A stretch of 64,000 nucleotides of DNA from Pelecanus crispus. Its lineage: Eukaryota; Chordata; Aves; Pelecaniformes; Pelecanidae. The stretch is from the NCBI RefSeq assembly GCF_030463565.1, contig NC_134662.1:1612001-1676000 (forward strand). The letters run 5' to 3'. A program made the translations under genes and the position numbers. This document shows positions 12,482-24,980 of the stretch, piece after piece; position 1 is the stretch's first letter, and each line of letters opens with the position of its first letter. Under the pieces are notes generated by a model, which made no database searches, had not been told where the DNA came from, and saw only the letters and a program-made list of their open reading frames with translations.

Positions 12482-12835
12482 CCTAGTGCCTGCACCACGG
12501 TGTCCTGACCTAGTGCCTGCACCACAGTGTCCCGGCCTAGCTCCCGCACCGCGGTGTCCTGACCTAGGGCCCGCACCGCGGTGTCCCGGCCTAGCGCCTG
12601 CACCGCGGTGTCCCGGCGTAGCGCCCGCACCGCGGTGTCCCGGCCTAGCTCCCGCACCGCGTGTCCCAGCGTAGCGCCCGCACCGCGGTGTCCCGACCTA
12701 GGGCCCACACCGCGGTGTCCCGGCCTAGCGCCCGCACCGTGCTGTCCCGACCTAGCGCCCGCACCATGGTGTCCCAGCATAGCGCCCGCACCGCAGTGTC
12801 CCAACCTAGCACCTGCACCATGGTGTCCCGGCCTG
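12482..12835 (+). repeat. 27-bp minisatellite, ~13 copies
   Basis: About thirteen head-to-tail copies of a 27-bp unit that begins CCTAGCGCCCGCACC and ends GGTGTCCCGG, with a few substitutions per copy and one copy lacking two bases. There are no unique spacers, so it is a minisatellite and not a CRISPR array. CpG-containing positions vary most, as expected from deamination. Confidence 0.92.
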
Positions 12836-15800
12836 CAGGCCGGCCGGCATCCCGGGCACCAAGCAGCCCAGGCCCATGGAGTGGGCACCGAGGGTGCTGT
12901 GCTGCCTGCCAGAGGCTCCCCGGGGGATGCGGTGGCAGCGGGGGGACACGTGGGTGCTGCCTGCCTGGGCCGGCTGCCGTGACAGCCCCCTGAGGTGCAG
13001 GCGTTGCCCCCAAGGAAACGCCATCGTGCTGCGTTTCGGCAGCACCCCCAAGGCGGTGGGTGCCGTTCGGCCATGTGGCGTTGGCGAGCGGTGCCGGGGG
13101 CCAGGCACCTCTCTGCAGGGTGGAGGGGGGCAGGTGGGTGGGGGCTTTGGATAGCCCTGGGAAGGGGGTGCAGGGAGGGACGACATTTCACAGTCCTGGT
13201 CTAAGACTTGGCTCGTAAACCCCAAATTATTGCAGGAAGAGGGGTTGGGGGTGGCGCGTTCACCGGCTGCAGAGGGATGAGCCCTTCCCCTTTGACACCT
13301 TGCCCAGGCGAAGGCACCTGTGCCTCAGTTTCCCCAATCTGTGCCATGCCAGAAAGGAGGAATTTGGCGGCCAGTTCCCTCCCTGTTTCGCACACAGGGG
13401 GCTTGGAGCAGGGCCTGGAGAGTTAACACCAGCGACGCCAGCCCTCGGCTGCCGGCACATGCTCTGCCCGGCCCTGAAACCCAGCCAGCTCCCAGCTCCG
13501 GCAACAACAGCCACTATTGTGCGCCGGCAGCCCTGCGCGAGCACCCAGCTGCCGCCGCAGGGTGGGAGGGTGCAGCCGGCGGGTGACAAGTGGACTTTGT
13601 ATCCCTGCTTTGGGCTGCTGGTTGTTGCTTTTTTTCTTTTTTTATAGGAAGCACAGAAAACAGGGCGTTCAGCTCCCGGCGTTTCTCCCAGCCCACTTTG
13701 CAGCAAGCGAGGGGGAAAAATATTTTTTTAAGGCAATTGCTTGGCTTTTTTTGGCTTTTTTTTTTGCTTTTTTTTCTTTTTTTTTTCTTTTTTTGCCCTT
13801 TCCCCCCTTTTCCCCCTTTATTTCCTCTCTTTTTTTCCTTTTTTTCCTTTTTCCTTTCCCTTCTTTTGTTTCTTGGTCTATTCCTATGGTGGCCGCAGAT
13901 GCGTCTCTTTGGAGGGGCTGTGTTTACCCAAGTGGCACCGTGTTTGTCACCGGGGCTGGCTTGCTCCGGTGTGTAAATATGTGGCGGGAGCCACGTGACC
14001 ACGCCAGCAAACATCCTCCTGCCAGCTGTCAGTGCTGGGGCCATTGCTTCTCCCTCCCCGGCAGCTCCCGGCTCCTTCCTGCGGGAGCGGGGCCGAAGCC
14101 TCCCGGCTGCTGCTGCCTGAGCGCTGCCTTGGGGTTGAGCCCAAACCTCCAGCTGTTTTGGGGTGAAGAAGGGGCTCTGCGGTCCCTGCCCTGGGCTGCC
14201 TGCTGCGGCCGGAGGCAGAATCTGTCCTGCTGTCCCGTTCAGGTGGAGCTGCAGGAGAATCGCCACCTCCCCCAGTGTTACGAGTGGGGAAACTGAGGCA
14301 TGGCTCCGTGCTGGCTTTTAGCCCTCGACAGCAGCGGGAGCAGATCAGACCTGTGGGGGAGGATTTTCCAGCTGGATCCTGAACCTTTTTAAACCAACAT
14401 TTTTGTGCCTTTTGGGGTGCGGGCTGTCGCTGCGGCAGAGACATGGGGTCTTGCACCCTGCTCCCAGCTCAGCGCTTTGCCCATGGGACGTGGGGTGCTG
14501 CATGGGGAAGCACCATTACGGGAGCATCACTGAGGCCAAGCACCGGCGGGGCAGTGGGGAAGGCGCTCAGCCCCAGCATACAGGCCAGGAAACTGCATCG
14601 TGGAACCGAGATGAGACCCGCAGCCGCTCACCAAAATGCCTGCCCTGGCGCTCCCCACCTGCCCGGGCATCCTGGCTGTACGCCCGGAGCGGGAAGGAGG
14701 GGGAAGGCAGCGTCACGGGCTGGGAAGCTGAGCCAAATCTCAGCCCAGTGATAATGTTTAACGTTGATTTTTGTATTCCTCTTCCTCCGGCCTGGCAGGA
14801 CTTTGGTGCATGCAGAGCCAATGGCTCCTGCAGCCACTGCCTCCTCGCCACGGGGCCGTCCTGCATCCACGTGTCCCATCCATCCCAACCCCGCTCCGAG
14901 GCCCAGACCTGCCTGGGGGGCTTGGAAGCAGAAAGAGCCTCCAAATGGTGTTTTGGAGGGATGGAGACACTCTGAATGCAGGGTTTCTTTAGCCAGGAGC
15001 AGGCCCCTGCGGGTGCTTTGCTGCAGCCAGGCGCCATGTGAAGCTGCATGCCACATCCCAGCCCTCTGCACGGGCTCATCCCCTGCTATGGCTGCAGAAG
15101 AGCCCCGGATGCACCGGATCCGTCTGCTACCTCCCCTCGGCCCCCGGCTGCCACTTCCTGTGTGAAGGGCACAAATGCAGAGGGAAATCAAACTGCAAAA
15201 AGCGGGGCCGGGGCAGCGATTCCCCACCCCGATAACCTGTCGGCACAAAAGGAAGCTAACGGAGGAGTCCCCAGGCACCCCCATGCTGCACCCGTGTCCG
15301 GCCCTGAGATGGGAGCCGGGTTTCGGGGAGCACGGTGCAATGCCTGGGTCCCAAATTGTCCCATAAATGTGGGGTTCGGGTCACGTTCCCAAAGCCCTGG
15401 GGACAACCCTGCCGACCCCAGCTTCCTGCACGGAGCATCCCTGGCCACAGGGCTGGGTCTCTCCAGCCCGGTGCACCCCGGACCTGCCAACGCGCCGGTG
15501 CAGGGCTGTGCTGGCTGCGGGCAGCTCTCACCCTGCTCCTGCCCCATCTTTCCACCGGTGGTGGGAAGCGCTGCGGCGGCACTGGCTTGGTGCTGCTGGG
15601 GAGCCCTGCACCACCTGCCCCGTAGCACCATAAACCCAGCTCCGGCCTCGGAACTGGGAAGTCTGTCTCAAAACCAGTCCAACTAGAATAACTGGGAAGG
15701 CAACTGTGGTTTCTTTTCAGGAAAAAAAGAGATCTCGAAAAAGAACTGAAACTGTTTTCATTTGGACAAAAATATTCCTAGACATTTTTCCACGTTTTGC

Positions 15801-18800
15801 CAGCGTGCAAGAGCATTTGCTTTTCATTTTTCAATGGAAACCCAGAGAAATGTAATTGAAAATGATGTTTTCCCTGAGAAAAAAAAAAAAAAAAAAGGCA
15901 ATTACTGCTGAAAATCCATTTTGGTAAAAAACAAAGCGACTTGGTGAAAGAAAACCCTTCCAAAACTGGGCCCGGCCTGTGCTGACATGGTTCCCCCCAA
16001 GCTTTCGTCCTGCCCGAGCCAGGCCAGGGCGCGCGGTGCCGCACGTCGCAGGCTGGCCGGCGGGCGCTGCGGGTGCTTGCTCCCTCGGGACGGCAGCGGC
16101 CGGCGTGACGCACAGCCCCGGCCCCTCGCCCTCCGCCGGGAGCCGGGGACCGGCCTGGCAGCGGGTGGGGGGCACAGCGAGGCGTCCCCGCCGCGTCCCC
16201 GCCGCGTCCCCCGCGGCCTGCCTGCATTTTGGAGAGGGGTGTGAAGCAAACATGAGACGGCCTCAAACACTCGGTCCCATGGTGCTTTTTGGAATAGTGA
16301 TAATTGAATTCAGACTTTTTTCCTTTCAAAATGCCCTGGAAAAATCCAATCACTTTGCAAATCAAAATAAGCATTTCCAATTAATCCTCTAACTCGAACC
16401 ACATGGCTTTTAGGGAACGCGGTTGCACTCTGCTGAGACGCTATTTTTAAACCGGTGACGGCTCCGGCAATGTTCTGAGCGTGCTGCAGGCAGGCACGGC
16501 GCGGCCGAGGCAGCTGGGCGCTGCCAGGCACAGGCGCTGCCGGAGCGGGGCTGGGGGGCACGTCGTGCCCGTCCCCACGGGTGTGAAGACGCCGCCCCGC
16601 TGCCGGCGCAAGGGCAGGCGACGGCTCTTGCCGCTGGGCCCGGTGGCGGCAGGGACGCGGACGGCGCCTTCCTGCGTTCAGCTTTCCACCTCCGACGTGG
16701 CGGCGGTGACCCCCCGCTGCTCCCCACGGCCAAGGGGTGCCAGCGCCAGCACCCCCCAAACACCTCCCCTTGGGGCTGAGGCTGCGCACGCTCGCGGGCA
16801 GGGGCGGCCGGCCGGGCGCGTGGGCCGTGGGGCTGGGTGCTGGGGCTGGGCCAGGGACAAGGGTGGGCAGGGGCGGCGTGAGAGCAGCGCCGGTGTCACG
16901 GGGGGGAGGACAAGAACATTAAACCCTCCCCCCGAAACACCCTCCTGGGTTTACCGCAGAGATCCTGCCAGCGGCTGAAAATCCCCGGCCCCGCTTGCGA
17001 GGCTGACAGCGCCTGGCACGGCTCCCAGTCGTGCCAGTGGGAGGAACTGGTGGCACTGCTGGGCCACCCCCCCCCCACACCTCCCTTCTCCCTGGGGACA
17101 GGAGCCCCGAGGTGCCTGTGGTGGGTGAGGGCCCCCGGCTAAGCCACGGGGCCAGCTCCTGCCTCGGGGTCCCTGTCCGTCCCGCCGCCCCCGGCGGTGG
17201 CATTTCCAGGGCCCCTCCGCGGCGGTGCCAAGGCGGTGCTGAGCGGTGCCAGCTGCCACCCGCAGAGCCCGGGGGGTTATTTTTAGCCCTGGCTGGGGAT
17301 TTGGGTGCTAAGCAGCTGACACCTCGCAAGCTGATTTGAGTGCTAAGCTGAAAAGCTGGGGATGCGGCCAAGGCAGGCGCGGATCCGGCCCCGTCCCCCA
17401 CCTGCCCCCGGCGTCGGGAGAAGGCACCCGAGGCCTCGTGGGGAGGGGGTGCTGGGTGCGCGTGAGATGCTGCGGGGTGGCATCCCCCCGTCCTGCGCCC
17501 GTGTCTGCACCCCCCCCGCACCCAGGGGTGCCGAGGAGCGGTGCCGCCGGGGGGGAGTGGGGGTGCTGGCCCCCCTCCAGGCCGCGGGGGCTGGTGCTGG
17601 GAGAAGCTGCCGTCGGCAGGGCGAGGCGGGAGCAGGAGCCGTGCACCCCAGCCAAAGTCAACTCAGCCATCGCCGTTCCCAGGCTCCGTGCGCTGACGGG
17701 CGCCCCGGTGCCCGGGGCCTGTGCAAGTGGGGTGCTACCCACCCACCCCTGATCCTCCTCTTCCTCACACGTGTGCTCCTGCACCGGTTTTTCCTCCTGG
17801 ACTGTTTTGGGAGTGGCCAGGAGCCCACAGCATCCCCTTTCCCCCGGGGCTGGAGCCGTGGCGGGGCAGAGGCTGGGTTCGGCACCATTTTGGGCACTAA
17901 GCAGCACCTGGAGCTGGGGGACATGGGGATGCTTGGGGCCCATTCACCCCACCGCAGGGGCTGGCGCACTCACATCAGCAGCGGAGGGAGAAATGGGGGT
18001 GCTGAGCTTCTCTGGGAGCTGCGGCAAAGGAGGAGCGATGGAGACAGACACTGGGGCACTGAGAGTGCCCGGCCTCAGCCCAAGGTGCCCCAAACTTCGT
18101 GCTGTGCCCCCCCAGCCAGCTCCTCCCGAGCAGCATCCTGGCCTTGCCGCCTTCACCTCCTGCCCCTGCCTTGTCCCCCCATCTCGGCCATCCCCTGTCC
18201 CCCATGCTGTCCCCACTGGGGTCCCCGATGGCCAGGCTGCTGGTCGGGAAGGAGCCATTGCCCTTGGGGACGCCCGGCGCGGGGGCGAGCTGGGGCTGGC
18301 GCATCAGGCACGGCGGGCGAGCGGCAGAGGGGACGACCTCGGCCCATTCCTCCGTCACTCCCCGCTGGCTACAGGGTGGTGCCCGGCGCTCGCAAACGCC
18401 CAGCGGCCGCCCTGCCATGCCAGCTGGCTGCCAGCCCTGCCTGGCACCGGCTCCCCGCCCGCTCCTGCCTGCACACGCCGCCGGCAGGGCCCTCGCCCAA
18501 GCCCCAGCGTGCTCAGCACCCGCCTCGCACCCTGCGCCAAAGAGCCGAGCCTGACCCTTCTCCCTGCCGCAGCTTTGCCAACGATGGCACAGACACCAAG
18601 TCTGGCCCCGTGCGGAAACGGTTTGCTCTTACGCTGATGACTGCTTTACTGCCCGCAGCCGGGCTCGTGGCACCCGGCACCCCGTCGCGCCGGGAGCAGG
18701 CAGCGCGGAGCCAGCCGGGCCGGTGGGTGTTTGGCAGACGGGCGCGGAGGCGGCTTTCGGCACTGTACCTGTGCCAAGCAGGCGGCTCCGAAACGCTGTT

Positions 18801-20280
18801 TGTGCTGGCGGTGCATGGCTGGACCCCACGGGTGCCTGCGGCTCCCAGGGGAGCTGACGGGAGTGATGGTGGGGTACCAGCCCCAGCACCGCCCTGGCCC
18901 TCGGGGAGAAGGGCCGTTCCCCAGGGCTGCCGGGGCAGAGTTAAGGGGATTTTGCAGGGAGGAAGGAGGCCGACGCGCTCGGCTCCCGGCCCTGCAGCGT
19001 AGGCTTTCCAAGCCGCTCGCCGTTCATTTCTGAGCTTATTAAGAGCTGGGCTTTGTCAATAAGGCACCATGTAAAGCACATTGTTGTCTCTTAGCAACCT
19101 TAACTGGTTTAAGGAGAATTTTGTTTGGTTTTTTTCGGAATATAGAAGAAACGCACCAGGAAATGGCTGCGCCAGCCGGGTTCATCCGGGAGCACCAGCT
19201 CTCCCGCGCGAGTCGTCAGCACAGCACAATGGCTTGGCCCCAGCTCCCCGGCGCCCGGCCCCAGCTCCCGGCGAGCCGGCCTCGCTCCCACTTTGTAAAC
19301 GGGAGCGCGGGGAGCACTGGGAGCACTGGGAGGCTGCTGGGGGGGGACGCAGATCTGGGGATGGGGGATGCCGGTGATGGGGAGGTCACCGGCCTGCGCC
19401 GGGCTGGCCGGGCTGGGCTGGCCCCATCTGGGAAGGGCGCAGGGAGGTGGGGAGGGTGTGGAGGGACCATGTCCCCGGCGCGAGGACAGGAGGGAGCCTT
19501 GGCCGTGCCCCACCACTCCCGGCTCGGAGCCCTCCCCGTGTCTCCAGCCCTGTCCCCCGCACAGGAGCTGTTTGGGGTGCCATGGCCAAGGGCACCGGGC
19601 AGGCGGCAGCAGAGCGGATGGGACCCCACAGGTCCCCCATTCCTGCCTGAGCGGGACAAGGATGGATGGGGCCAGGGCTCCCACCACACCCGTGCCTGGG
19701 CTCTACTGGGGTAACTGGGCCCCAGCGTCGCCCTCCCCGTGATGCTGGAGCCGGTTAATGGCAAACGGCGCCGGGGAGCATTAACCGAAGCGGGCAGGGG
19801 GGCGGGGGTATAAACAAACGCAGAAGGTGAATCTGCAACCGCAGGAAGTCAGTTATTAATTCGAGTGAGACATTTTGCCCCTTGATTTCCTGTAATCGTG
19901 CCTTTATGTAACGGCGGGGGGCAGGGCGAGCGATGCCGTGAGGAGGGGGCAGCCGGTGGGAGGGGGCTGCGGGGTCCGGCATCCCCCACCCTGTGCCCCT
20001 TCAGCCGCTCCCCGAGCCCCCCCACGCCAGCCCGGAGGAGAAAGGTGTCAGGGTGGAAGCCTGCGGGCTCAGCGTGCCACCGCCATGCCACGGGGACCCT
20101 GAGAGCGTCCTGTGCCTTCCCCACGGGATCGGCCCCCCGCCCCGCCCCGATTCCCAGCCTGGGCCCCAGCGGGCTGCTGTCCCCCGGGGACGTGTCCCGC
20201 GCCTCGCGTCCTCATGTCACCTCCTGGGTCAGGGGACAGGAGCTGGCTGAGCCGCCCGCCCCCCGCGTGGTGCCGGCAAG
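12836..20280. other. Non-coding interval between the two NFIC first exons
   Basis: No exon is recognisable on either strand. It contains a T-rich low-complexity block at 13,741-13,870, two MIR-like SINE fragments near 13,320 and 14,286, and AT-richer unique stretches at 15,690-15,960 and 16,240-16,460. In the NFIC direction this is intron between the distal and proximal first exons. Confidence 0.5.
13741..13870 (+). repeat. T-rich low-complexity tract
   Basis: Runs of 5-11 T separated by single G or CC/CCC, about 130 bases. Phe-rich frames here are artefacts. Confidence 0.8.
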
Positions 20281-21425
20281 CAAACGTGGGCGTGTTTGTG
20301 CACGGATGCGCTTGCACACGTGGGTGTTACGTGCACATGTGGGCATGTGCACATGCCTGTGCGTGTGAACTCACACATGTGCACACATGTCGGTGTTCAC
20401 GCACGTTTGCATGTGTGTGCACACACATGCGTTGCCATGTCCCCCCCAGCACACCTCACGGGGCACCGCCATGCACGTGCTGAGGAACACGGGTGAACAC
20501 GCAGGCCCGTGGCAGGGGGACACATGGAATGCCCGGCCCACGGCGGCCCTTCGTCCTGGCTGGCGGGCAGCCGTGACCGTGGCGGGCTGGGAGAGGGCCG
20601 GGGGATGCACCACTCCCCTGCCTTCAATTGGCTGAGCCGTAAATAAATAAAAGGGAATTAAATAAATAGAGGCGAGTTGGTTTATATAATCGCTGGTACA
20701 GTTTGTCCTGAACCTCTGCACGGATTAGAGAGCTGGCACCGGCCGTGGGTCATTAGCAGCTGGGCTGAGCCCCCCCAGCACGGCCACGCCGGCCCCCCGG
20801 CCAGCGGCCCCCAGCCTTGCCCCCTATTTACCTACCCGGGTACTTTTTAACAGGCAACCTTGGGAAGGGCTGTGCACGTGTGTGCATGAGTGTGTAAGTG
20901 CCGACATGGATGTGCGCACGCATGTGCCTCCCTGCAAACCTGCACGAGTACGTATGGGCACAGGAGGGCATATGGCTGTGTGCGGGCGCCTGCCTGTGCC
21001 CGGGCGTGCCCGAGCATGTCAGTGCATGTGCGCATGGGGCTGTGCACGTGTATGCGTGCATTTGTGTGTGCCCGTGTCCGCGCACGCTTGTTCGTGTGCA
21101 TATGTGCAGGGGTATGCATATGTGCAGGGGTGTGCATATATGCACAAGCATACGTATGCGTGTGCATGTTTGCAAGCGTGTGCGTGCCTCCATGTGTGCA
21201 CACGTGTTCTTGTGGGTGTGCAAGCCGGGGGGGTGCGTGTGCATGTGGGCGTGTGCATGCATAGGAGTGTGCACGTGTGTGTGCATGCGTATGTATTTGC
21301 ACACGTGCTTGCGTGGGTGGGAGCATGCCAGCACATGCACGTGCCTCTGCGTGTGGTGCGCATGTGCGTGTGCACACGTGTGTGCGTGCCTCTGCACAAG
21401 CACGTGCGTGTGTTGGGGCGGGAGG
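20281..21425. repeat. TG/CA-rich alternating purine-pyrimidine tracts
   Basis: Two blocks, about 20,281-20,435 and 20,870-21,425, consist mostly of imperfect alternating TG, CA, CG and TA steps (for example GTGCACGTGTGTGC). Both strands look alike. ACGTG and CACGTG words recur throughout. Such DNA can adopt Z-form. His/Thr/Cys-rich open frames here are artefacts. Smaller relatives occur at 27,040-27,165 and 28,060-28,235. Confidence 0.85.
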
Positions 21426-24400
21426 GGCCACCCCCCCACGCCGCGGCACCCAAGGGAGGAGGTGACCGTGTGCCGGGACACGCTGGGTGCCAGCAGACCA
21501 GCGGTCCCCACGTCCCCCCGCAGCCCCGCCCTCAGGCCCACCGTCGCCCCCAAACCTTGGCCTCCCCCGCCCCACGGCCCCCCCCAGCCTCCGCAACCCC
21601 CCCGGGGGGGGCACAGCGGAGCAGCCCACGGCGGGGCCGGGCACCGGGGTGTCCCGGGGCTCAGCCCGGTGGCCCCGCCGGCGGCCCCGGGGTGCCCCGC
21701 AGCCCCGTGGGACGCAGCTCCGCTGCCGCCCGGGGCCGCGCCCGAGCGTGGCCGTGGCCGTGGCCGTGTGCGCTCTTCTGCTGCCATCTAGCGCTGGCCC
21801 ACGGGCGAGCCCCGGCCCGCGGGGACCGCAGGGAGCCCCTCGCCCGCCGCCTCCGGCCACCGCGGCCCCGGCCCTGGGTGCATGGGGCGGCCACGGGGGT
21901 AACCCCGGGCACCCTGGGCCTCTCTTTGCGGAGGTGCTGCCGGGCTCTGGGCGCCCAGGCGGTGGGGGGGCCCTTGGCTCTGGGGGGGCGGGACCCGGAG
22001 CAGCAGCATCCTGGCAACCGGGTGACAAAAAGCCCTTTCTTGTACAAACCCTGGGGAACCACGCCAGGGAAGGGTTTGATGACATCGGATACTGCGATGC
22101 CGTCTGGACACCCCTCCTGCCCGCCAGCCGCCCCCGTCTCCCCGGGCACGGGCTGTGATGCTTTACCCACCGGTTTTACCCACCAGTGACCGTCCCGGCG
22201 CACTTTGTCGCTGGAAGGGATGGTGCCACAGCGGGGCCAGCGCCGCCGGGGACCGGTGCAGCAGGCGGCTGCACCAGCCCTGGGCAGTGCCGGGCATCTC
22301 GCCACCACTGTAGCGGTGAAGGACCCGTCTGCAAACCACCGCCACAGCAGTCCCCGGCGGAGCCTTTTTATGCACAACGCTGGCAAGCAGGTTTCCTCCC
22401 TTTCTCTCGAGGCAGCCGAGCTTCCCCGAGATGGATGGCCTCACCCTGCGCTCAATACCTGCTGACTCAGGGACTTGTGTGCTAGCATTGACTGATCGGC
22501 CCGCTGCATCCCTGCTGGGGCTCGGCAGTAAATCGGCCGTGCTGAAGCCAGCCGAGCCCGTGAAACACTGGTGTGCGGATGCTCGCTCCGGCCCCGCAAA
22601 GAGGGGGGGTGATCGATGGGGTGTCAGCAGAGATTCGGGCTCCTTGGTGCTTTGCTCGGGGACGTCTCGGCAGGAGACACTGCAGAGGTATTTTTAGCCA
22701 CGTAATTCATAGCTACCTCCAGCCTGATTAATTTTTTTCTCCACTGGTCAATCCATCACGCGCCCTTCACTGGCTGATGGATGCGTGCTGGGAGCTGGGT
22801 GTGCTGGGAGGGGCTGATGCAAAGCCTGGGTGCCGGGTGTGTCCCTCTGCGTCAGCGCCAACCTTTGCTCTTGTTTTATACGGGGTAACGCAAAATGCAA
22901 CAAGCTGGGGCGCAGCGTGGCAGGGAGACAACCTGCCTGTCCCGGGGGGCTCGCAACTGGCTGGTGCCACCCAGCCAGGCGGGATGGGCGCAGCAGTGAG
23001 CGGCAGAATTGGTGCTTGGGAGCGTGTCTTGACCATGGACTGGCTCCCGGGATGCTCCAACCTTTGCCAGGGCACTTTCCCAGCCAGAGATCCCCAAATG
23101 GCAGCCAAGGAGAGGCTGCGGCATCCCACATCTTTCATCCCTGGTGAAAGAATCTCCACTCAGCCCTGATTCAGCAAAACAGTGTTTTTTCCAAGTGCTG
23201 CTGCTCCTAGGATGAGGACAGACAGCCCCAGGGGCTACCGGGCATCTCCCAGGGGTGCAGGTGCAGAAGGTGGATTCCCAAAAAATTTTGGGGGTTAAAA
23301 GCAGGCGGCTGATGTGCTTGTTGCCTTGGTGGGAAACACGGGCTGAGGGAGCTGAAGGGACCAGTCTTATTCGGGATTTAGGGTCCCATTTGTGTTTGCT
23401 CACCTCCCTGTGCACCCACCGTCCCCCCAACCCTCCCAAATGCTGCGAGCGCCGTGGCGAGTGGCACCACCTGCCCATCCGAGAGCCGGCACCCGCGTCT
23501 GCACCGTGGGGCTCCCAGCAGCGGGGCCACCCCCCCACCCCCCCAGAGCCCCTGGGCTCCCGCCAGCTCCTCTTCCGGCCGCCGAGCATCGCCTGCCACC
23601 CCCATGTCCTGGCGCGACCCGGCTCCCCCACGCCAGTGGCCGCGGCCAGAGGCAGCGTGGGGCTGCGGGGGCTGCCTCAAAGGCCCAATTTTCTCGCTCT
23701 GAAGCCTTGGCTCTGTTTGCAGCAGCAGGCAGGGCCCCAGGGCTGCCGGCGCAGCGTGGGTGCTCCAGAGCAAAGGGGCACCGTGTTCCTGCCGCGGCAC
23801 AGGGTGCTGCCGGGGGGGCCGAAAAGCCGGTGCCCTCCACCTACAGCCCTTTGATACCGGCCCAGCTTCTTGCCCTGGGAACTGTGGCCGCCCACGGCAG
23901 GGCCATGCAGGGCAGGATCTGGCCTCCGGCTCTGGCCCTGCCCTCTGTGCCCGAGCCCCGGCGGCGCTGGCACGATGCCGGGTGCCATCCCTGCACAGGG
24001 ACAGGGACATCCGAGTGTCCCCGGGGTTTGTCCCTGCCTGAGTGCCCTGTGCTGCTCATGGCTGGGGCTTTCGGGCTTCCTTTGCAAGCCTGAGCTGCTG
24101 CAGCAGCAACGGCTGGTGCTTCCCGGCAGGAATCTGCTCAGTCCATCTGCTTCCCAGAAATCCCACATACCAGCCCGGGAGAGCCCCTTGCAACGGGAGA
24201 CGGGTCCTTGGGAGCTGCTGCAAACGCCTGGGTGGAAACCTTGGCTGCTGCCCGGGGACCCACAGCCCCTGGCTCAACCTCTTGCTGCGAAGCTGTGGAG
24301 GGATTCCTCTCCTTCCCAAACCAGCCCAGGGCTGTGCCCAAACCAGCCTTAAATCCACCTCGAGGCGATCCCCAGCCCCTGCCTTGAGCCAGGGTGGGTG

Positions 24401-24887
24401 CTGGGGGATGAACAGACAGACACCCAGGTCCTGTCACCGGGCACCATCCCAAGGACAGGGGCTGGCAGAGGTTGGGTGAGGCTCACGCGCCAGCAGAGAC
24501 CTTCGCGGCCAAGCAGGGAGATGCTGTTCCCTGCCGGCAGCAAGGTTTTCTCCAAAAAACATTCACGGGAGCAAAGCACCTGGGATGAGCCGGGGCGAGG
24601 ACAACCCAGCACGGTCCCTGGCCTGGCTGGATCCTGGGACAAGGCCAAGATCAGCAGGAAGAAATAGAAAACCAAACCCCCGATGCAGGGAAAGCACCTG
24701 TCCAAACGAACACTGGTGAGCGGATTGCACCCCGACCCTCCTCCCCCTCAGTCCCAGCCAGGGCTGCGGCATAACCCCCGCGCCCTGGGCCCAAAGTCCC
24801 GCTTCTGCCCCGCGATTGGCCTCCCGCCTCCAAAATCAAGCGGCCAAGACCCGACGCCTGCTCGCCAACCCGGCCACCCCCACTCAC
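21426..24887. other. Non-coding, intron downstream of distal NFIC exon
   Basis: GC-rich sequence with no recognisable exon. Long open frames run on both strands because stops are rare; none shows domain-like composition or flanking splice sites. In the NFIC direction this is the start of the intron after the distal first exon. Confidence 0.45.
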
Positions 24888-24980
24888 CATCCACCACGTC
24901 TTCGCCCTCAGGTCGTAGCACAGCTGCCACTTCACCGAGCCCTCGGCCGCTGGCGCTGCCGCTGTGCCCGGTGCCTCCAT
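24888..24980 (-). CDS. NFIC: NFIC distal alternative first coding exon (partial gene)
   Basis: A 31-codon minus-strand exon opens at ATG (24,980), begins MEAPGTAAAPAAEG and ends KWQLCYDLRAKTWWM, directly followed by the donor ATG|GTGAGT. The NFI family has an alternative N-terminus ending in the near-identical KWQLCYDISARTWWM, joined to DEFHPFIEALL. The phase-0 end matches that junction, and the proximal exon of the same gene is NFIC, so I assign this exon to NFIC. Relative to the family, ISAR is LRAK here. The ATG is preceded by an in-frame GTG two codons upstream, and the transcript start is unknown. The resulting isoform would differ from the proximal one only before the DNA-binding domain. 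Confidence 0.82.

Noticed and set aside
12482..12835. Regularly spaced repeats suggesting a CRISPR array
   Set aside because: Units are contiguous without unique spacers and the window is vertebrate; it is a minisatellite.
14764..14823. Plus-strand pyrimidine tract and CCTGGCAG resembling an acceptor
   Set aside because: No plausible coding segment or donor follows in any frame and no gene on plus strand is known here.
20847..22085. His/Thr/Cys-rich 412-codon minus-strand frame resembling a metal-binding protein
   Set aside because: Composition is dictated by the TG/CA alternation; no conserved spacing of ligands.
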